From positions 1 through 64,000 of the forward strand of contig CALZHR010000222.1 of the NCBI GenBank assembly GCA_945787335.1: a stretch of 64,000 nt of DNA, written 5' to 3'. Position 1 is the first letter of the stretch, and each line of letters opens with the position of its first letter. Of this stretch, positions 10,213 through 18,841 are shown in pieces. The translations under genes were made by a program, and so were the position numbers. A model generated the notes under the pieces. The model saw only the letters and a list, made by a program, of their open reading frames with translations. It did not search any database and was not told the origin of the DNA. The stretch is from an uncultured Desulfuromonadales bacterium (lineage in GTDB: Bacteria > Desulfobacterota > Desulfuromonadia > Desulfuromonadales > Geopsychrobacteraceae).

Positions 10213-12039
10213 TCAGTTTTCGTTGCTGGCCCTGAGCTGCAGCAGGTGGTCGAGGTCGATCTGGTTGCGGTTGAAGTAATCCCGTTCGAGTTCTTCGACG
10301 TAAAAACGATCGAGACCGCTGTTGTGCAAAAAATCTTCGCGCAGCTCCCGATCCTGGCTGGAGATGATCTCCGGCAGCAGGCTGTGCAGGTAGAGCGCCT
10401 CTTTTTTGATGTCGTGGATCACCGCCCGGAACAGGGCCGGATCGAGCAGGTCGCCGATAATGCCGCGGACCAGCAGTTCGTCGTTGAGTTCATTGAACAG
10501 GGCGTCCTGCTCGGCGCGGGTGTCGTAACGGGAATAGCGGTTGCGGATCCGCTCCTTGGCGCTGTTCAGCACCATCCGATAGAGGTGTTCTTCGGCGTCG
10601 AGGGCTTTGAGCTGGTAATTCAGCTCCTGCAGGGTTGAGCGATCGGCGGTGATCTTCTGCAAACCGCTGTACAGGCAGCTCAGCTTGCGCCGCCCGTAGC
10701 GGCCGAGGTAGTTGTTGTCGAGGATCTCGCTGAAGAAGAGCTCGCCGAACAGCTTGTCCTGCAGTTCGTTGAACGCCTGCTGGCTGCCGAGCAGGCTGCG
10801 CAGCAGATCCTCGGTGATCCGATAGTTCTCCATGAAGCCGAGCTGGCTGATCTGCGTGGAGGTGCTGTCGTAGCGGTCGAAGAAGGTGATGATGGTGGAG
10901 AAATTCTCCAGCAGGGCCAGCGGGGCGCCATCGCGGATCTGTTCATCGCAGACTTTGCCGGTTTCCAGCAGCAGCTGTTCGAAAGCGTGATCGCGGTTTC
11001 GGTGCGCCTGGCGTTTGGCTTCGAGCAGCTGCAGCATGTCCTGTTTGTCGATGCCGGCGTTCTGGTCCTCGGCAGCGATGAAAATCCCCTGCAGGATCTG
11101 CCGGGTGGTCGAGATATATTCCGGCTCCTGGCTCTCCCTGACCGGCTCAACCTTGAGCTGCTCGTCGAGGGTGTGAAACAGCGCCGCGGGGATCTTGTTG
11201 CGGACCGAAAGGGTCTTCAGCCGGGTCAGGCGGGCGTGCTGCTGACGATCGACGCGCCCCCGCTGATGGCACTCGATCAGCACCTTTTTGTATTCGTCGA
11301 TAATCCGGTAGTTGTCGCGGTGGCGGTACATGACATCGATGCGGATCCGCTCCTGCTGATAGCGGTCGATGGAGAGTTCCGTGGCCATGGCCTGCAGGTC
11401 GTTGTAGGCGGCGTCCGGGATCGAGCGGTGCTGATAATAGAGGCGCTGAAACTCCTCCTGATAGTGGCGATGCCGGGTGTTGATCAGGCGCACCAGGAAA
11501 AGCGTGCATTGTTGCGGGAGCTCGGCGAGCAGTTGGTGGCAGAGCTGCGAGTCGTCCAGCTGATTCAGGCGCGGCAGCCGTTTCAGCTTGCGGCCGAGCA
11601 GGCGCAGGATCTGCTCCTGCTGTTGCTGTTGGGTGGTTCCCTCGAGCCCGTCGATAAACAGAAAGTGATTGCAGCTCGCGTGGCCTTCGAAAAAGAGCTT
11701 TTCGTAGTTGAGCGCAAAGGAGTGGTGGTCGGTCATGCTCAACTGCCCCGCTTCGTTGTAGCTGGCCCCGAGCAGGATCAGGCGGTTGTTGATGCCGTCT
11801 TTGGTCAGGTCGGCCAGTGGCTGGTCGACGCCGAACATATATTCGCAGAAGATGCCACCGTTGCCCGACTGCCGGACCCCTTCGGCGTCCAGCGAAAACT
11901 CGTTGCCCGGGGAGAACAGCCGCAACTGTTCATCGGCGACCTGGTAAAAGTGGTGATGAGCGGTGCGGCCGCCAGCCGCTGTGGCGAAGTATTCGACATT
12001 CTCGTGGATATGCCCATGCAGGCGCAGTTCAGCATTCAT
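10213..12039 (-). CDS. Conserved-looking protein of unknown function, 608 residues
   Basis: I do not recognise this family with confidence. The product is soluble, acidic and largely helical, with no signal peptide or membrane segment. It has a histidine-rich opening ('LRLHGHIHENVEYFATAAGGR'-like, with 'TAHHHF' near residue 28), a Gln run near residue 136 and long charged helices through the C-terminal half. The gene overlaps the upstream hydrolase gene in an ATGA (start 12039, upstream stop 12038-12036), which implies translational coupling. The EF-G paralogue follows after 45 bases. This context hints at a translation- or nucleotide-related role but does not prove it. Confidence 0.8.
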   Translation of the reverse strand: MNAELRLHGHIHENVEYFATAAGGRTAHHHFYQVADEQLRLFSPGNEFSLDAEGVRQSGNGGIFCEYMFGVDQPLADLTKDGINNRLILLGASYNEAGQLSMTDHHSFALNYEKLFFEGHASCNHFLFIDGLEGTTQQQQQEQILRLLGRKLKRLPRLNQLDDSQLCHQLLAELPQQCTLFLVRLINTRHRHYQEEFQRLYYQHRSIPDAAYNDLQAMATELSIDRYQQERIRIDVMYRHRDNYRIIDEYKKVLIECHQRGRVDRQQHARLTRLKTLSVRNKIPAALFHTLDEQLKVEPVRESQEPEYISTTRQILQGIFIAAEDQNAGIDKQDMLQLLEAKRQAHRNRDHAFEQLLLETGKVCDEQIRDGAPLALLENFSTIITFFDRYDSTSTQISQLGFMENYRITEDLLRSLLGSQQAFNELQDKLFGELFFSEILDNNYLGRYGRRKLSCLYSGLQKITADRSTLQELNYQLKALDAEEHLYRMVLNSAKERIRNRYSRYDTRAEQDALFNELNDELLVRGIIGDLLDPALFRAVIHDIKKEALYLHSLLPEIISSQDRELREDFLHNSGLDRFYVEELERDYFNRNQIDLDHLLQLRASNEN

Positions 12040-12854
12040 GGCAGCTGGCTCCGCAGCGGCTCGGTCTGCTGCCGGCCGAGAGGGAAGGAGAACCGCTGGC
12101 CGTCGTAGGCCAGGTTGATCCCGGCAGGGAGCTGCGGGTCGTGACGGGGATGGTCGACCTCATGACTCAGGTGGGTCAGCAAGGTTTGCTTCGCTCCGAT
12201 CCGTTCGGCAATTTGCACCGCTTCGGCGATGTTGAAATGGGTGCGGTGCGGCTTGAAGCGCAGGCCGTCAAGAACCAGCAGATCAAGTCCGCTCAGTAAG
12301 TCCAGTGAGGAGTCGGGAATGCCGTTGCAATCGGTCAGGTAGGCAAACGGCCCCAGCCGGTAGCCGAAAACCGGCATCCGCCCGTGCATCAGCGGAATCG
12401 GCGTGATCGGCACCCCGAACAACGCGAAGCGGCTTTCGACCGGGTTCAGCGCCAGGCGCGGAACATAGCCCGGGTTTTCGATATCGTCGAAGATGTAACT
12501 GAAATTATCCCGCACCCGCTCAAGGGTCCGGGCAGAGCCGTAAATCGGGATCGGTTCCTTGCTGCGCAGGTTGAAGCCACGCAGATCGTCGATGCCGTGC
12601 AGGTGATCGGCGTGACTGTGGGTGTAGAGGACCGCGTCGATCCGGCGGATATCCTCGCGCAGGGCCTGCAGGCGCAGGTCGGGAGAGGTGTCGATAAGGA
12701 TGTTGTGTTCGGCCGCCCTGATCAGGGCACTGCAACGGGTGCGCTGATTGCGTCGGTCGGACGAGCGGCAGACCGTGCAGTCGCATCCCACCACGGGGAC
12801 GCCGGTGCTGGTGCCGGAGCCGAGGATGGTGATATCCAGAAATTCAGGTGTCAT
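12036..12854 (-). CDS. MBL-fold metallo-hydrolase, PhnP-like
   Basis: The 272-residue protein has the metallo-beta-lactamase fold of the PhnP/RNase Z-like group. Visible landmarks are 'GSGTSTGVPVVGC' followed by a Cys pair ('CDCTVC'), the metal motif 'THSHADH' with 'LHGIDD', and a late 'THLSHEVDH'. In PhnP the Cys cluster holds a structural zinc and the enzyme cleaves cyclic phosphodiesters. The exact substrate here is unknown. An in-frame TTG ten codons upstream is possible, but the ATG at 12854 gives the usual N-terminus. It is the first gene of the coupled minus-strand set with the 608-residue unknown protein and EF-G. Confidence 0.82.
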   Translation of the reverse strand: MTPEFLDITILGSGTSTGVPVVGCDCTVCRSSDRRNQRTRCSALIRAAEHNILIDTSPDLRLQALREDIRRIDAVLYTHSHADHLHGIDDLRGFNLRSKEPIPIYGSARTLERVRDNFSYIFDDIENPGYVPRLALNPVESRFALFGVPITPIPLMHGRMPVFGYRLGPFAYLTDCNGIPDSSLDLLSGLDLLVLDGLRFKPHRTHFNIAEAVQIAERIGAKQTLLTHLSHEVDHPRHDPQLPAGINLAYDGQRFSFPLGRQQTEPLRSQLP

Positions 12855-12947
12855 CGTCTGTCCGCAGCCGAGGGCCAATTCCAAGAGTAGCTTAATAATC
12901 TAGCATTTTGCTGACGCTGGAGACAACAGTTGTTTCGCGCTGTTCTC

Positions 12948-12977
12948 TTGTCAGTGGCAACCGGACTGGAGTATTAT
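12948..12977 (+). promoter_or_regulatory. Sigma-70-type promoter of the 53-residue protein
   Basis: TTGTCA (12948-12953), an 18-base spacer and TATTAT (12972-12977) precede the small gene. The expected start of transcription is near 12984, leaving an 18-base leader with GGAGGAG. Confidence 0.65.
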
Positions 12978-13001
12978 GAATTTGTTCTGGAGGAGCCGTA
13001 G

Positions 13002-13163
13002 GTGGATAAGCAACCGGATATCATCAACAAACTCTGTGCCCGCTGTGTGCGGCAGTGCAAGCAAAACGATGCGATGCTGATGCTCGACTGTCCGCGTTTT
13101 CAACCCAGGCCGTTCAAGTCGGACGAACACCGCTTCCAGCAGCTTGATCTGTTCGGGAAATAA
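13002..13163 (+). CDS. Small cysteine-rich protein, 53 residues
   Basis: This is a short GTG-started gene. The product has C12-x2-C15-x3-C19 and a fourth cysteine at C30 ('LDCPRF'), a spacing that could hold zinc or an iron-sulfur cluster. The C-terminus is basic and then hydrophobic ('QQLDLFGK'). A GGAGGAG ribosome-binding site, an independent promoter upstream and a terminator 40 bases downstream together make it a likely real, separately transcribed gene. I do not recognise the family. It is divergent from the MBL hydrolase gene. Confidence 0.65.
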   Translation: MDKQPDIINKLCARCVRQCKQNDAMLMLDCPRFQPRPFKSDEHRFQQLDLFGK

Positions 13164-13202
13164 AGCACAATTTTTTTCCTGGACAGCCGCTTGAAACTGA
13201 TA

Positions 13203-13227
13203 AGGGCGACGCTTGCGTCGCCCTTTT
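13203..13227 (+). terminator. Terminator after the 53-residue gene
   Basis: AGGGCGACG and CGTCGCCCT form a 9-bp stem with a CTTG loop, followed by five or more T residues. The core resembles the palindromic repeats found elsewhere in the window. Confidence 0.8.
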
Positions 13228-13241
13228 TGCGTGAGAAATTC

Positions 13242-13267
13242 AGGGCGACTTGGCGAGTCGCCTCTAC
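13242..13267. repeat. REP-like palindrome overlapping the metX stop
   Basis: GGGCGACT (13243-13250) and AGTCGCC (13256-13262) form a stem. Read on the minus strand the element starts GTAGAGGCGACTCGCC, and its TAG is the metX stop codon. It belongs with the GTAGGGGC-type elements in the his operon. Confidence 0.6.
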
Positions 13268-14391
13268 CGGGCTGTCCGGCTCGCCTGTTCGTCGAGGAAC
13301 GTCTGCAGAATCGGGATGAATTTCTCCGGTTCGACCAGGAAGGAGTCGTGGCCGTAGTCCGACTCGATCAGGTGATAGGCAACCGGCTTGTTCAGCCGTT
13401 GCAACTCGTTGACCACTTCCTCGGTCTGCTGAGGAGGGTAGAGCCAATCAGAGCTGAAAGCGAACCAGAGCGACGGGCAGTCGAGCCGGTCGAGGGCCTC
13501 GCTCAAGGAGTCGAAATTCCAGGCGACGTCATACAGGTCGAGGGCCTTGGCCAGATAGAGGAACGAATTGGTGTCGAAGCGCTCGACGAAGTTGCCGCCG
13601 TTGTAATCGAGGTAGCGCTCGATTTCAAACTTGCCGAAGAAGTCGAACATCCCGTCGCGCACCGAAAAGCGCCGACCGAATTTCAGCTGCATCGAGGCGT
13701 CGGAGAGAAAGGAGATATGGCCGACCGCCCTGGCGAGCGCCAAGCCGTCGCCTGGTGGATGCTCGGTGCGGTAATTGCCTTTTTTCCAGAGCGGGTCGTT
13801 ATAGATCGCCTGGCGGGCCAGGGCGTTGAGCGCGACCGCCATCGGCGAGGTGCGCCCGGTACCGGCGATCGGCACGATCGAGCGGACCATCTCCGGGTAG
13901 TGGATGCCCCATTCCAGCGCCTGCATGGCGCCCATTGAACCCCCCACCACGGCCAGCAGCGAAGCGATCCCCAGCCGCTCGAGGAGCAGCTTCTGGGCAC
14001 GGACCATGTCGCGCACCATCAGCACCGGAAAATTCAACCGGTAGGGTCGGCCGGTCTTGGGGTTGAGGCTGGTCGGGCCGGTTGACCCCTTGCATGAGCC
14101 GATGACGTTGCTGCAGAGGACGAAATAGCGGTCAGTATCGAAGACTTTGCCCGGCCCGATCATGTTGTCCCACCAGCCCGGCTTGCGGTCTTCATCGGAA
14201 TGAAACCCGGCGGCATGGGCGTCGCCGGTCCAGGCATGGGTCACCAGGATGACGTTGCTGGCATCGGAGTTGAGCTGACCGTAGCTCTCGTATGCCAGGG
14301 TCAGCGGGCCGAGCAGCCGGCCGCTTTCGAGGCGCAGTTCGATGTCAAAGTTGGCGAATTCCGTTGTGACGATACCGACCGAATCGTTCAA
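13264..14391 (-). CDS. metX: Homoserine O-acetyltransferase
   Basis: The 375-residue enzyme transfers an acetyl (or succinyl) group to homoserine in methionine synthesis. It has the alpha/beta-hydrolase fold with '[12 protein letters not shown]', '[13 protein letters not shown]', '[12 protein letters not shown]', the nucleophile elbow '[13 protein letters not shown]' and the late catalytic pair in '[10 protein letters not shown]...' and '[11 protein letters not shown]'. The start is a TTG at 14391 after ACGGGAG. The reading frame stays open further upstream, but that part is the riboswitch and terminator, so it is not coding. Expression is expected to fall when S-adenosylmethionine is high. 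No methionine genes are adjacent. Confidence 0.93.
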   Translation of the reverse strand: MNDSVGIVTTEFANFDIELRLESGRLLGPLTLAYESYGQLNSDASNVILVTHAWTGDAHAAGFHSDEDRKPGWWDNMIGPGKVFDTDRYFVLCSNVIGSCKGSTGPTSLNPKTGRPYRLNFPVLMVRDMVRAQKLLLERLGIASLLAVVGGSMGAMQALEWGIHYPEMVRSIVPIAGTGRTSPMAVALNALARQAIYNDPLWKKGNYRTEHPPGDGLALARAVGHISFLSDASMQLKFGRRFSVRDGMFDFFGKFEIERYLDYNGGNFVERFDTNSFLYLAKALDLYDVAWNFDSLSEALDRLDCPSLWFAFSSDWLYPPQQTEEVVNELQRLNKPVAYHLIESDYGHDSFLVEPEKFIPILQTFLDEQASRTAR

Positions 14392-14413
14392 GCGAGCTCC
14401 CGTTCTCCTGGCG

Positions 14414-14451
14414 AAAAAAAGGCCCGTTCCCGTGAGATGGGAAGGGGCCTT
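14414..14451 (-). terminator. Riboswitch expression-platform terminator of metX
   Basis: On the minus strand AAGGCCCCTTCCC pairs with GGGAACGGGCCTT and is followed by seven T residues, just before the metX ribosome-binding site. The loop CCATCT (14440-14435) can pair with AGATGG (14494-14489) on the 3' side of aptamer P1, giving a plausible antiterminator. Confidence 0.88.
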
Positions 14452-14483
14452 GGGGATACGCTTTCTCGTGGTATCGCAGGCTC

Positions 14484-14619
14484 CGTCTCCATCTGTCCCC
14501 CGGGACCCTAAGGCCGGCAGGGCAGGAATTGGCACCAGACGCCTGCTGAACAATCGTGTCAGCGGCCGGTTGCCGTGGCTTCGCAGGGCCTTTTCCCTCC
14601 ACCACTCTGGATAAAGACG
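14484..14619 (-). ncRNA. SAM-I (S-box) riboswitch aptamer
   Basis: The minus strand carries the S-box core: 'TTTATCCAGAGTGGTGGAGG', 'GGCCCTGCGAAGCCACGGC' and 'GGTGCCAATTCCTGCC'. P1 is a 10-bp helix of CGTCTTTATC (14619-14610) with GATGGAGACG (14493-14484). The aptamer binds S-adenosylmethionine. With the downstream terminator it should switch metX off when the ligand is abundant. Confidence 0.93.
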
Positions 14620-14647
14620 TTGGTACGTTGAAACTGTACTGCGGCAG

Positions 14648-14677
14648 ACTTTAGCCTATCCGCTTCGGGCTTGTCAA
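14648..14677 (-). promoter_or_regulatory. Promoter of the metX riboswitch transcript
   Basis: On the minus strand TTGACA (14677-14672) and TAAAGT (14653-14648) are 18 bases apart, about 30 bases upstream of the aptamer. Confidence 0.6.
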
Positions 14678-14712
14678 TTGTAACTCAGGCGAATTGCGGG
14701 AGATTCGCTGCT

Positions 14713-17082
14713 TTAAACTTTAAATGCCCCCATTTCGGTTTGCAGGTCCTTGGCCTGTTCGGAGAGCTCCTCGACCACCGCGTCCATGTCGGCGGCGCGC
14801 TCGGCGTTTTCTTCGGCGATCTGGCGCACCGTTGCGACCGATTCAACAACCTCGCTGCTGCGCTGGCTCTGTTCGCGGGTGACGCTGTCGATCAGCTCAA
14901 TGGTCTGCTGGATGTGTTCCATGCTTTTGGCGATCTGTTGGCTGCCGCGCCCCTGCTCCGAAGTACTGTTCTTTACCCGCGCGGCGATGTTCTTCATCGA
15001 TTCGGCCGCGCTCGACAGGTTGCGGGTGCTGGCGGTCTGCTGGCTGATCGAGCTGGCGATCTGCTCAAGCATCTTGGTAATTCCCAGCACCGATTGAGTA
15101 ATTTTGCGGTTTTCTTCCGATTGTTTCTGCGTCTGGTGGGCGATTCCGGTGATCTGCTCGGTCGATGTCAGCGAGCTGGCATGCAGTTTCTCCAGCGCTT
15201 CCCCGGCGGTGTGAGAACGGGCGACCTCCTGATGGGCGCGGACGCTGCCGGCCTCGATGCTGGTGATCGCATCCTGGGTGCCGAGCTGCAGGCTTTCGAT
15301 GATTTCTGCGATCTCCTTGGTCGAAGTGGTGGTGCGTTCGGCCAGGCTGCGGATTTCTTCGGCGACCACGGCAAACCCCTGGCCATGTTCGCCGGCCTGG
15401 GCGGCGATGATCGCGGCGTTCAGTGCCAGCAGGTTGGTCTGGTCGGCCACCTCGGAGATGACGTTGATGATGCTGCCGATGGCATCGGAGCGTTGGCCCA
15501 ACTCCTGGATCGAGGTGTGGGCCTGCTCGATCAGCTGTTGCAGACCGCTGATGCCGCGGATCGTATCCTGAACCGCGGCTTTGCCTTCCAGGGCCTGGCT
15601 GGTGGCCTGCTGGGCCAGCTGACTGGTCTGCTCGGCGCTTTTCTCGATCGAGCTGGTTGCGGCTTCCAGCCCTTCGGCGGCATGCGAGGTTTCGCGGGCG
15701 CTGTTCGAGAGTTCGACGATATTGCCATCGATCTGCTCGTTGGAGGAGGAGAGCTGGTGGATCGAGCTGGAGATGTCGCTGATGATGCCGAACAGGTTCT
15801 CCATCTGCTCGGCGATGCTGTTGGTCGTCGACTCCAGTTCATGAGTGGCCGCGGCGCTCTGCTGAACCGAGGCGACCAGGTTGGAGACGCTGTCGGCGAT
15901 ATCACTGGAACTCTGGCCGATTTCGGTGATCCCGAGGTGCGTTTTTTCCAGCGCCTGAGTCTGTTCCACGGCACTGATTCTGACTTCGCTGAACCGGCCG
16001 CGGATATTCTGCGTGGCAGCGGAGAGGCTGACAGAGGTTTCCAGGGTGCGCTGCACCAGGCTGCGCAGCCGTTCGATAAAGCTGTTGAAGCTGCCAGCCA
16101 GCTGGCCGACTTCATCCTGCGAGCTAACCTTGAGGGTCTGGGTCAGATCGGCTTCCCCCTCGGCGATCTCCTGCAGGTTCTGCACAACCGTGTTCAGCGG
16201 CCGGGCGATGCCGCGGGACAGCAGCACCCCGAGCACCGTCGCGACAATAATTACCAGGATGACCACCATGGTCAGGGTCTCGTTCAGCGACGCGGAAGCG
16301 GCGACGACGGAGGAACGATCGAGGGCCAGCAGCACACCGGCGGTCGGGTGGTTCAGGGGGTAATTGTAAACAATTTTTGAGCGACCTTTCAGATCCATCA
16401 CCACGGCGTCTTCATCCAGCAACTGCGTCAGGTCGACGTCGCGCAGTTCGTCGCTACCGCTCGCCACGACCTGCGTACCGTCGTGGAAAGCCAGTTTGGC
16501 CTCGGTCATCATCTGGAACTGCTTGGCCATCTTATCGTCGATGCTGAGGTTGGCGACCAGGTTGCCGGCCAGGCTGTTTTTCAGCCGCAACGGGATGGTT
16601 CCGGTAATCGCAAGCTGGCCATTGTGGGAAGATACCTGGCTCATTTGGTTGCTGGTCAGCTCAGGTGGCGCGCCATCGATCGGTTTCAGGTCGATCAGGC
16701 CGGTGTCGCTGCCGGAGTCAAGAATGTGGCTGTGGCCATCGACATGGATAACTTTGACCTGGTTGAAGCCGAACTGGGCCTGGTAGTTCTGCAGGATCGC
16801 TTGCAGCTGAGCTGAATCGCCGGTGAGCTGGGTGAAGTAAACCGCGTTGAGCAGATCACTGTCCTTGGCCATCAGCTGCAAGTCTTCCATCAGCATCATC
16901 TCCGTGTGGGAGCTGTTTTGCATGATGAAACGACCCGCCTGGTCGGCGATCAGGTCCATCTGGGCGCGGACCTGACTGGTGGTGACATTGTTGAACATGT
17001 AGGTGAGTAGAAGCATCGGGAGAATGGACAGGGCCAGCAGGCCGAGCAGTATTTTCCAACGGATGCTGAGACTTTTAGGCAT
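14713..17082 (-). CDS. Methyl-accepting chemotaxis protein
   Basis: The 789-residue chemoreceptor has a membrane helix at about 10-30, a periplasmic sensor to about residue 265, a second helix at about 270-295 and a HAMP domain starting '[25 protein letters not shown]'. A long cytoplasmic signalling coiled coil follows. The hairpin tip '[21 protein letters not shown]' is intact; the 'IIAAQ' in place of 'IEAAR' is a variant. The C-terminus has no CheR-binding pentapeptide. The ligand is not deducible. The start ATG follows AAGGGGAC. No che genes are nearby. Confidence 0.92.
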   Translation of the reverse strand: MPKSLSIRWKILLGLLALSILPMLLLTYMFNNVTTSQVRAQMDLIADQAGRFIMQNSSHTEMMLMEDLQLMAKDSDLLNAVYFTQLTGDSAQLQAILQNYQAQFGFNQVKVIHVDGHSHILDSGSDTGLIDLKPIDGAPPELTSNQMSQVSSHNGQLAITGTIPLRLKNSLAGNLVANLSIDDKMAKQFQMMTEAKLAFHDGTQVVASGSDELRDVDLTQLLDEDAVVMDLKGRSKIVYNYPLNHPTAGVLLALDRSSVVAASASLNETLTMVVILVIIVATVLGVLLSRGIARPLNTVVQNLQEIAEGEADLTQTLKVSSQDEVGQLAGSFNSFIERLRSLVQRTLETSVSLSAATQNIRGRFSEVRISAVEQTQALEKTHLGITEIGQSSSDIADSVSNLVASVQQSAAATHELESTTNSIAEQMENLFGIISDISSSIHQLSSSNEQIDGNIVELSNSARETSHAAEGLEAATSSIEKSAEQTSQLAQQATSQALEGKAAVQDTIRGISGLQQLIEQAHTSIQELGQRSDAIGSIINVISEVADQTNLLALNAAIIAAQAGEHGQGFAVVAEEIRSLAERTTTSTKEIAEIIESLQLGTQDAITSIEAGSVRAHQEVARSHTAGEALEKLHASSLTSTEQITGIAHQTQKQSEENRKITQSVLGITKMLEQIASSISQQTASTRNLSSAAESMKNIAARVKNSTSEQGRGSQQIAKSMEHIQQTIELIDSVTREQSQRSSEVVESVATVRQIAEENAERAADMDAVVEELSEQAKDLQTEMGAFKV

Positions 17083-17401
17083 CAGGTCCCCTTCGTAATC
17101 CGACCGAGTTGGGCAATGTTAATAAACTAGAATCTTTGAATACTATAATGTTGTGGGAAAACATGCAAGCAGGGGATTGTCTGTCGCGCCGCTTTTTTCT
17201 TCAGGTTTCAGAAAACAGACGGCGGCTGCTTAAAATTTCAGCTGCTGTGGCTAAATGTTGTGCAGTCTGTCGGCGGGTCCTGTGCCTGGGTGCCCATTTT
17301 CTGCGCTGTGTGAATCAGGCATGGCTATTGAATGAGCAGGCTGGCCGTCAAACAATGATGTTGGCGATTATCCTGAACGAAGAAGACGAGGAGGTCTTTT
17401 C
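17083..17401. other. Intergenic region upstream of amt
   Basis: These 319 bases separate divergent receptor and amt genes. A TATAAT-like box lies near 17144 without a convincing -35 partner. I looked for a sigma-54 -24/-12 element and found none with correct spacing. A reading frame running through the region has no ribosome-binding site or recognisable product. Confidence 0.5.
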
Positions 17402-18616
17402 ATGGAAGCATCAATTGCGACCCTGCAGCGCGGCGGGGATGTGCTGTTCCTGCTGCTTGGAGCGGTCATGGTTTTCGCCATGCACGCCGGTTTTGCCTTT
17501 CTGGAGGTTGGCACGGTTCGCGAGAAGAGCCAGGTCAATGCCTTTGTAAAAATTCTCTCCGACTGGTCGGTCTCGACCGTTGTCTATTTCTTGATCGGTT
17601 ACCCGATTTCTTACGGGGTTCATTTTCTGCTGCCGGCCTCCGAGCTGATGGGCGGTAATCAGGGGTATGAGCTGGTGCGGTTCTTCTTTTTGCTCTGCTT
17701 CGCCGCCTGCATCCCGGCGATCATTTCCGGCGGGATCGCCGAGCGCGCCAAGTTCTGGCCGCAGGTGGTCGCCGGGGCGATCTTCGCCGGCATCTCCTAC
17801 CCGATCTTCGAGTCGCTGATCTGGGGGCAGAACAGCGCCGGGCTGCAGGGCTTCTTTGAGTCGACCTTCGGCGCACCCTTTCATGATTTCGCCGGCAGCG
17901 TCGTGGTTCATTCCATCGGCGGTTGGCTGGCCTTACCGGCGGTCTTGATCCTCGGCCCGCGGCTGGGGCGTTTCGTCCGTGGCCGCAGCCAGGCGATCCC
18001 GATCAGCAACATCCCGTTTCTGGCCCTGGGGAGCTGGATTCTGGCGGTTGGCTGGTTCGGGTTCAACGTCATGAGCGCCCAGTCGCTGGAAGGGATTTCC
18101 GGGCTGGTGGCGGTCAATTCGCTGCTGGCCATGGTCGGCGGCGTGCTCTTCGCTCTGGTCGCCAGCCGGAATGACCCCGGCTTCGTACACAACGGCGCTC
18201 TGGCCGGGCTGATCGCCATCTGTGCCGGTTCCGACCTGGTGCACCCGATCGGGGCCTTCTTTGTCGGCGGGCTCGGCTCGCTGATTTTCGTTTACGGGTT
18301 CCAGGTCGAGCAGGAAAAGCTCAAGATCGACGATGTGCTCGGCGTCTGGCCGCTGCACGGGGTGGTCGGCACTTGGGGCGGGATTGCCGCGGGGATCTTC
18401 GGTACGACCGCTTTCGGCGGGATGGGCGGTGTTTCTTTCATGTCGCAGCTGGCCGGCAGCCTGCTCGCCGTCGTCTATGCCCTGGTCACCGGATTTGCTG
18501 TATACAAGGCAATCGACACGGTCTCCGGCTTCCGTCTGGACGAAGAACAGGAGTTCGCCGGGTCCGATTTAAGCGTGCACAAAATCAACGCTTATCCGGA
18601 GGAGAATGTGAAATAG
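17402..18616 (+). CDS. amt: Ammonium transporter
   Basis: The 404-residue membrane protein is a full-length Amt/Mep/Rh channel for ammonium uptake. It has the family landmarks 'GAVMVFAMHAGFAFLEVGTVR', 'DFAGSVVVHSIGGW' (first pore histidine), and 'GVWPLHGVVGTWGG' (second pore histidine), with about eleven membrane helices. The ATG at 17402 is preceded by GAGGAGG. The usual partner glnK is not next to it, so PII control would have to come from elsewhere. No regulatory site was identified with confidence. Confidence 0.93.
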   Translation: MEASIATLQRGGDVLFLLLGAVMVFAMHAGFAFLEVGTVREKSQVNAFVKILSDWSVSTVVYFLIGYPISYGVHFLLPASELMGGNQGYELVRFFFLLCFAACIPAIISGGIAERAKFWPQVVAGAIFAGISYPIFESLIWGQNSAGLQGFFESTFGAPFHDFAGSVVVHSIGGWLALPAVLILGPRLGRFVRGRSQAIPISNIPFLALGSWILAVGWFGFNVMSAQSLEGISGLVAVNSLLAMVGGVLFALVASRNDPGFVHNGALAGLIAICAGSDLVHPIGAFFVGGLGSLIFVYGFQVEQEKLKIDDVLGVWPLHGVVGTWGGIAAGIFGTTAFGGMGGVSFMSQLAGSLLAVVYALVTGFAVYKAIDTVSGFRLDEEQEFAGSDLSVHKINAYPEENVK

Positions 18617-18655
18617 TCCGCAAATGTGGTTAGCTTAAATTAATGGGATACGCGT

Positions 18656-18683
18656 TTGACAGTCTGCCTTGGGGGGGTACAAT
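18656..18683 (+). promoter_or_regulatory. Strong promoter of a putative small RNA
   Basis: TTGACA (18656-18661), a 16-base G-rich spacer and TACAAT (18678-18683) form a near-consensus sigma-70 promoter. No protein-coding gene in the same direction follows for 700 bases. Confidence 0.7.
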
Positions 18684-18689
18684 GGCTGC

Positions 18690-18777
18690 AGAAGGTCGAA
18701 CGTTTACAGGAGGCAGTGGCAGCCTCCTGCTTTACCCTGGACGACCTTATCCCTCCTGGTCTCCAGGGTATTTTTTT
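18690..18777 (+). ncRNA. Candidate small RNA with two hairpins and intrinsic terminator
   Basis: From the predicted start near 18690 the transcript would be about 88 nt. Hairpin 1 is CAGGAGGC (18707-18714) with GCCTCCTG (18722-18729), loop AGTGGCA. Hairpin 2 is TACCCTGGA (18733-18741) with TCCAGGGTA (18762-18770), extended by GACC/GGTC, and is followed by seven T residues. Its loop TTATCCCTCCT contains CCCTCCT, the complement of a strong Shine-Dalgarno sequence. There is no ORF with a ribosome-binding site. The layout (promoter, folded body, terminator, isolated between amt and a convergent rrf2 gene) is that of a trans-acting small RNA. I do not recognise it as a known family. Confidence 0.6.
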
Positions 18778-18783
18778 CTTGAG

Positions 18784-18820
18784 AAAAGGGCCTCCGGAAT
18801 CTGCTCCGGAGGCCCTTTTT
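18784..18820. terminator. Bidirectional terminator downstream of the Rrf2 gene
   Basis: AAAAGGGCCTCCGGA and TCCGGAGGCCCTTTTT form a 15-bp stem with a six-base loop. It ends the minus-strand Rrf2 transcript and backs up termination from the left. Confidence 0.88.
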
Positions 18821-18841
18821 GAATCAAAACTGCGCAGAAGG

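Noticed and set aside
8659-10638. A 659-codon open frame on the plus strand opposite the EF-G paralogue
   Set aside because: EF-G motifs on the minus strand are unambiguous. The opposite frame is low-complexity and has no ribosome-binding site.
14392-14553. N-terminal extension of MetX
   Set aside because: The open frame upstream of the TTG runs through the riboswitch terminator and aptamer. The conserved MetX N-terminus begins at the TTG.
17280-17400. Sigma-54 promoter for amt
   Set aside because: A GG/GC pair near 17322 has an 11-base gap, not the 10 required for a -24/-12 element. No other candidate was found.
17109-17549. Possible small gene in front of amt
   Set aside because: The frame runs into amt in another phase, lacks a ribosome-binding site and has no family resemblance.
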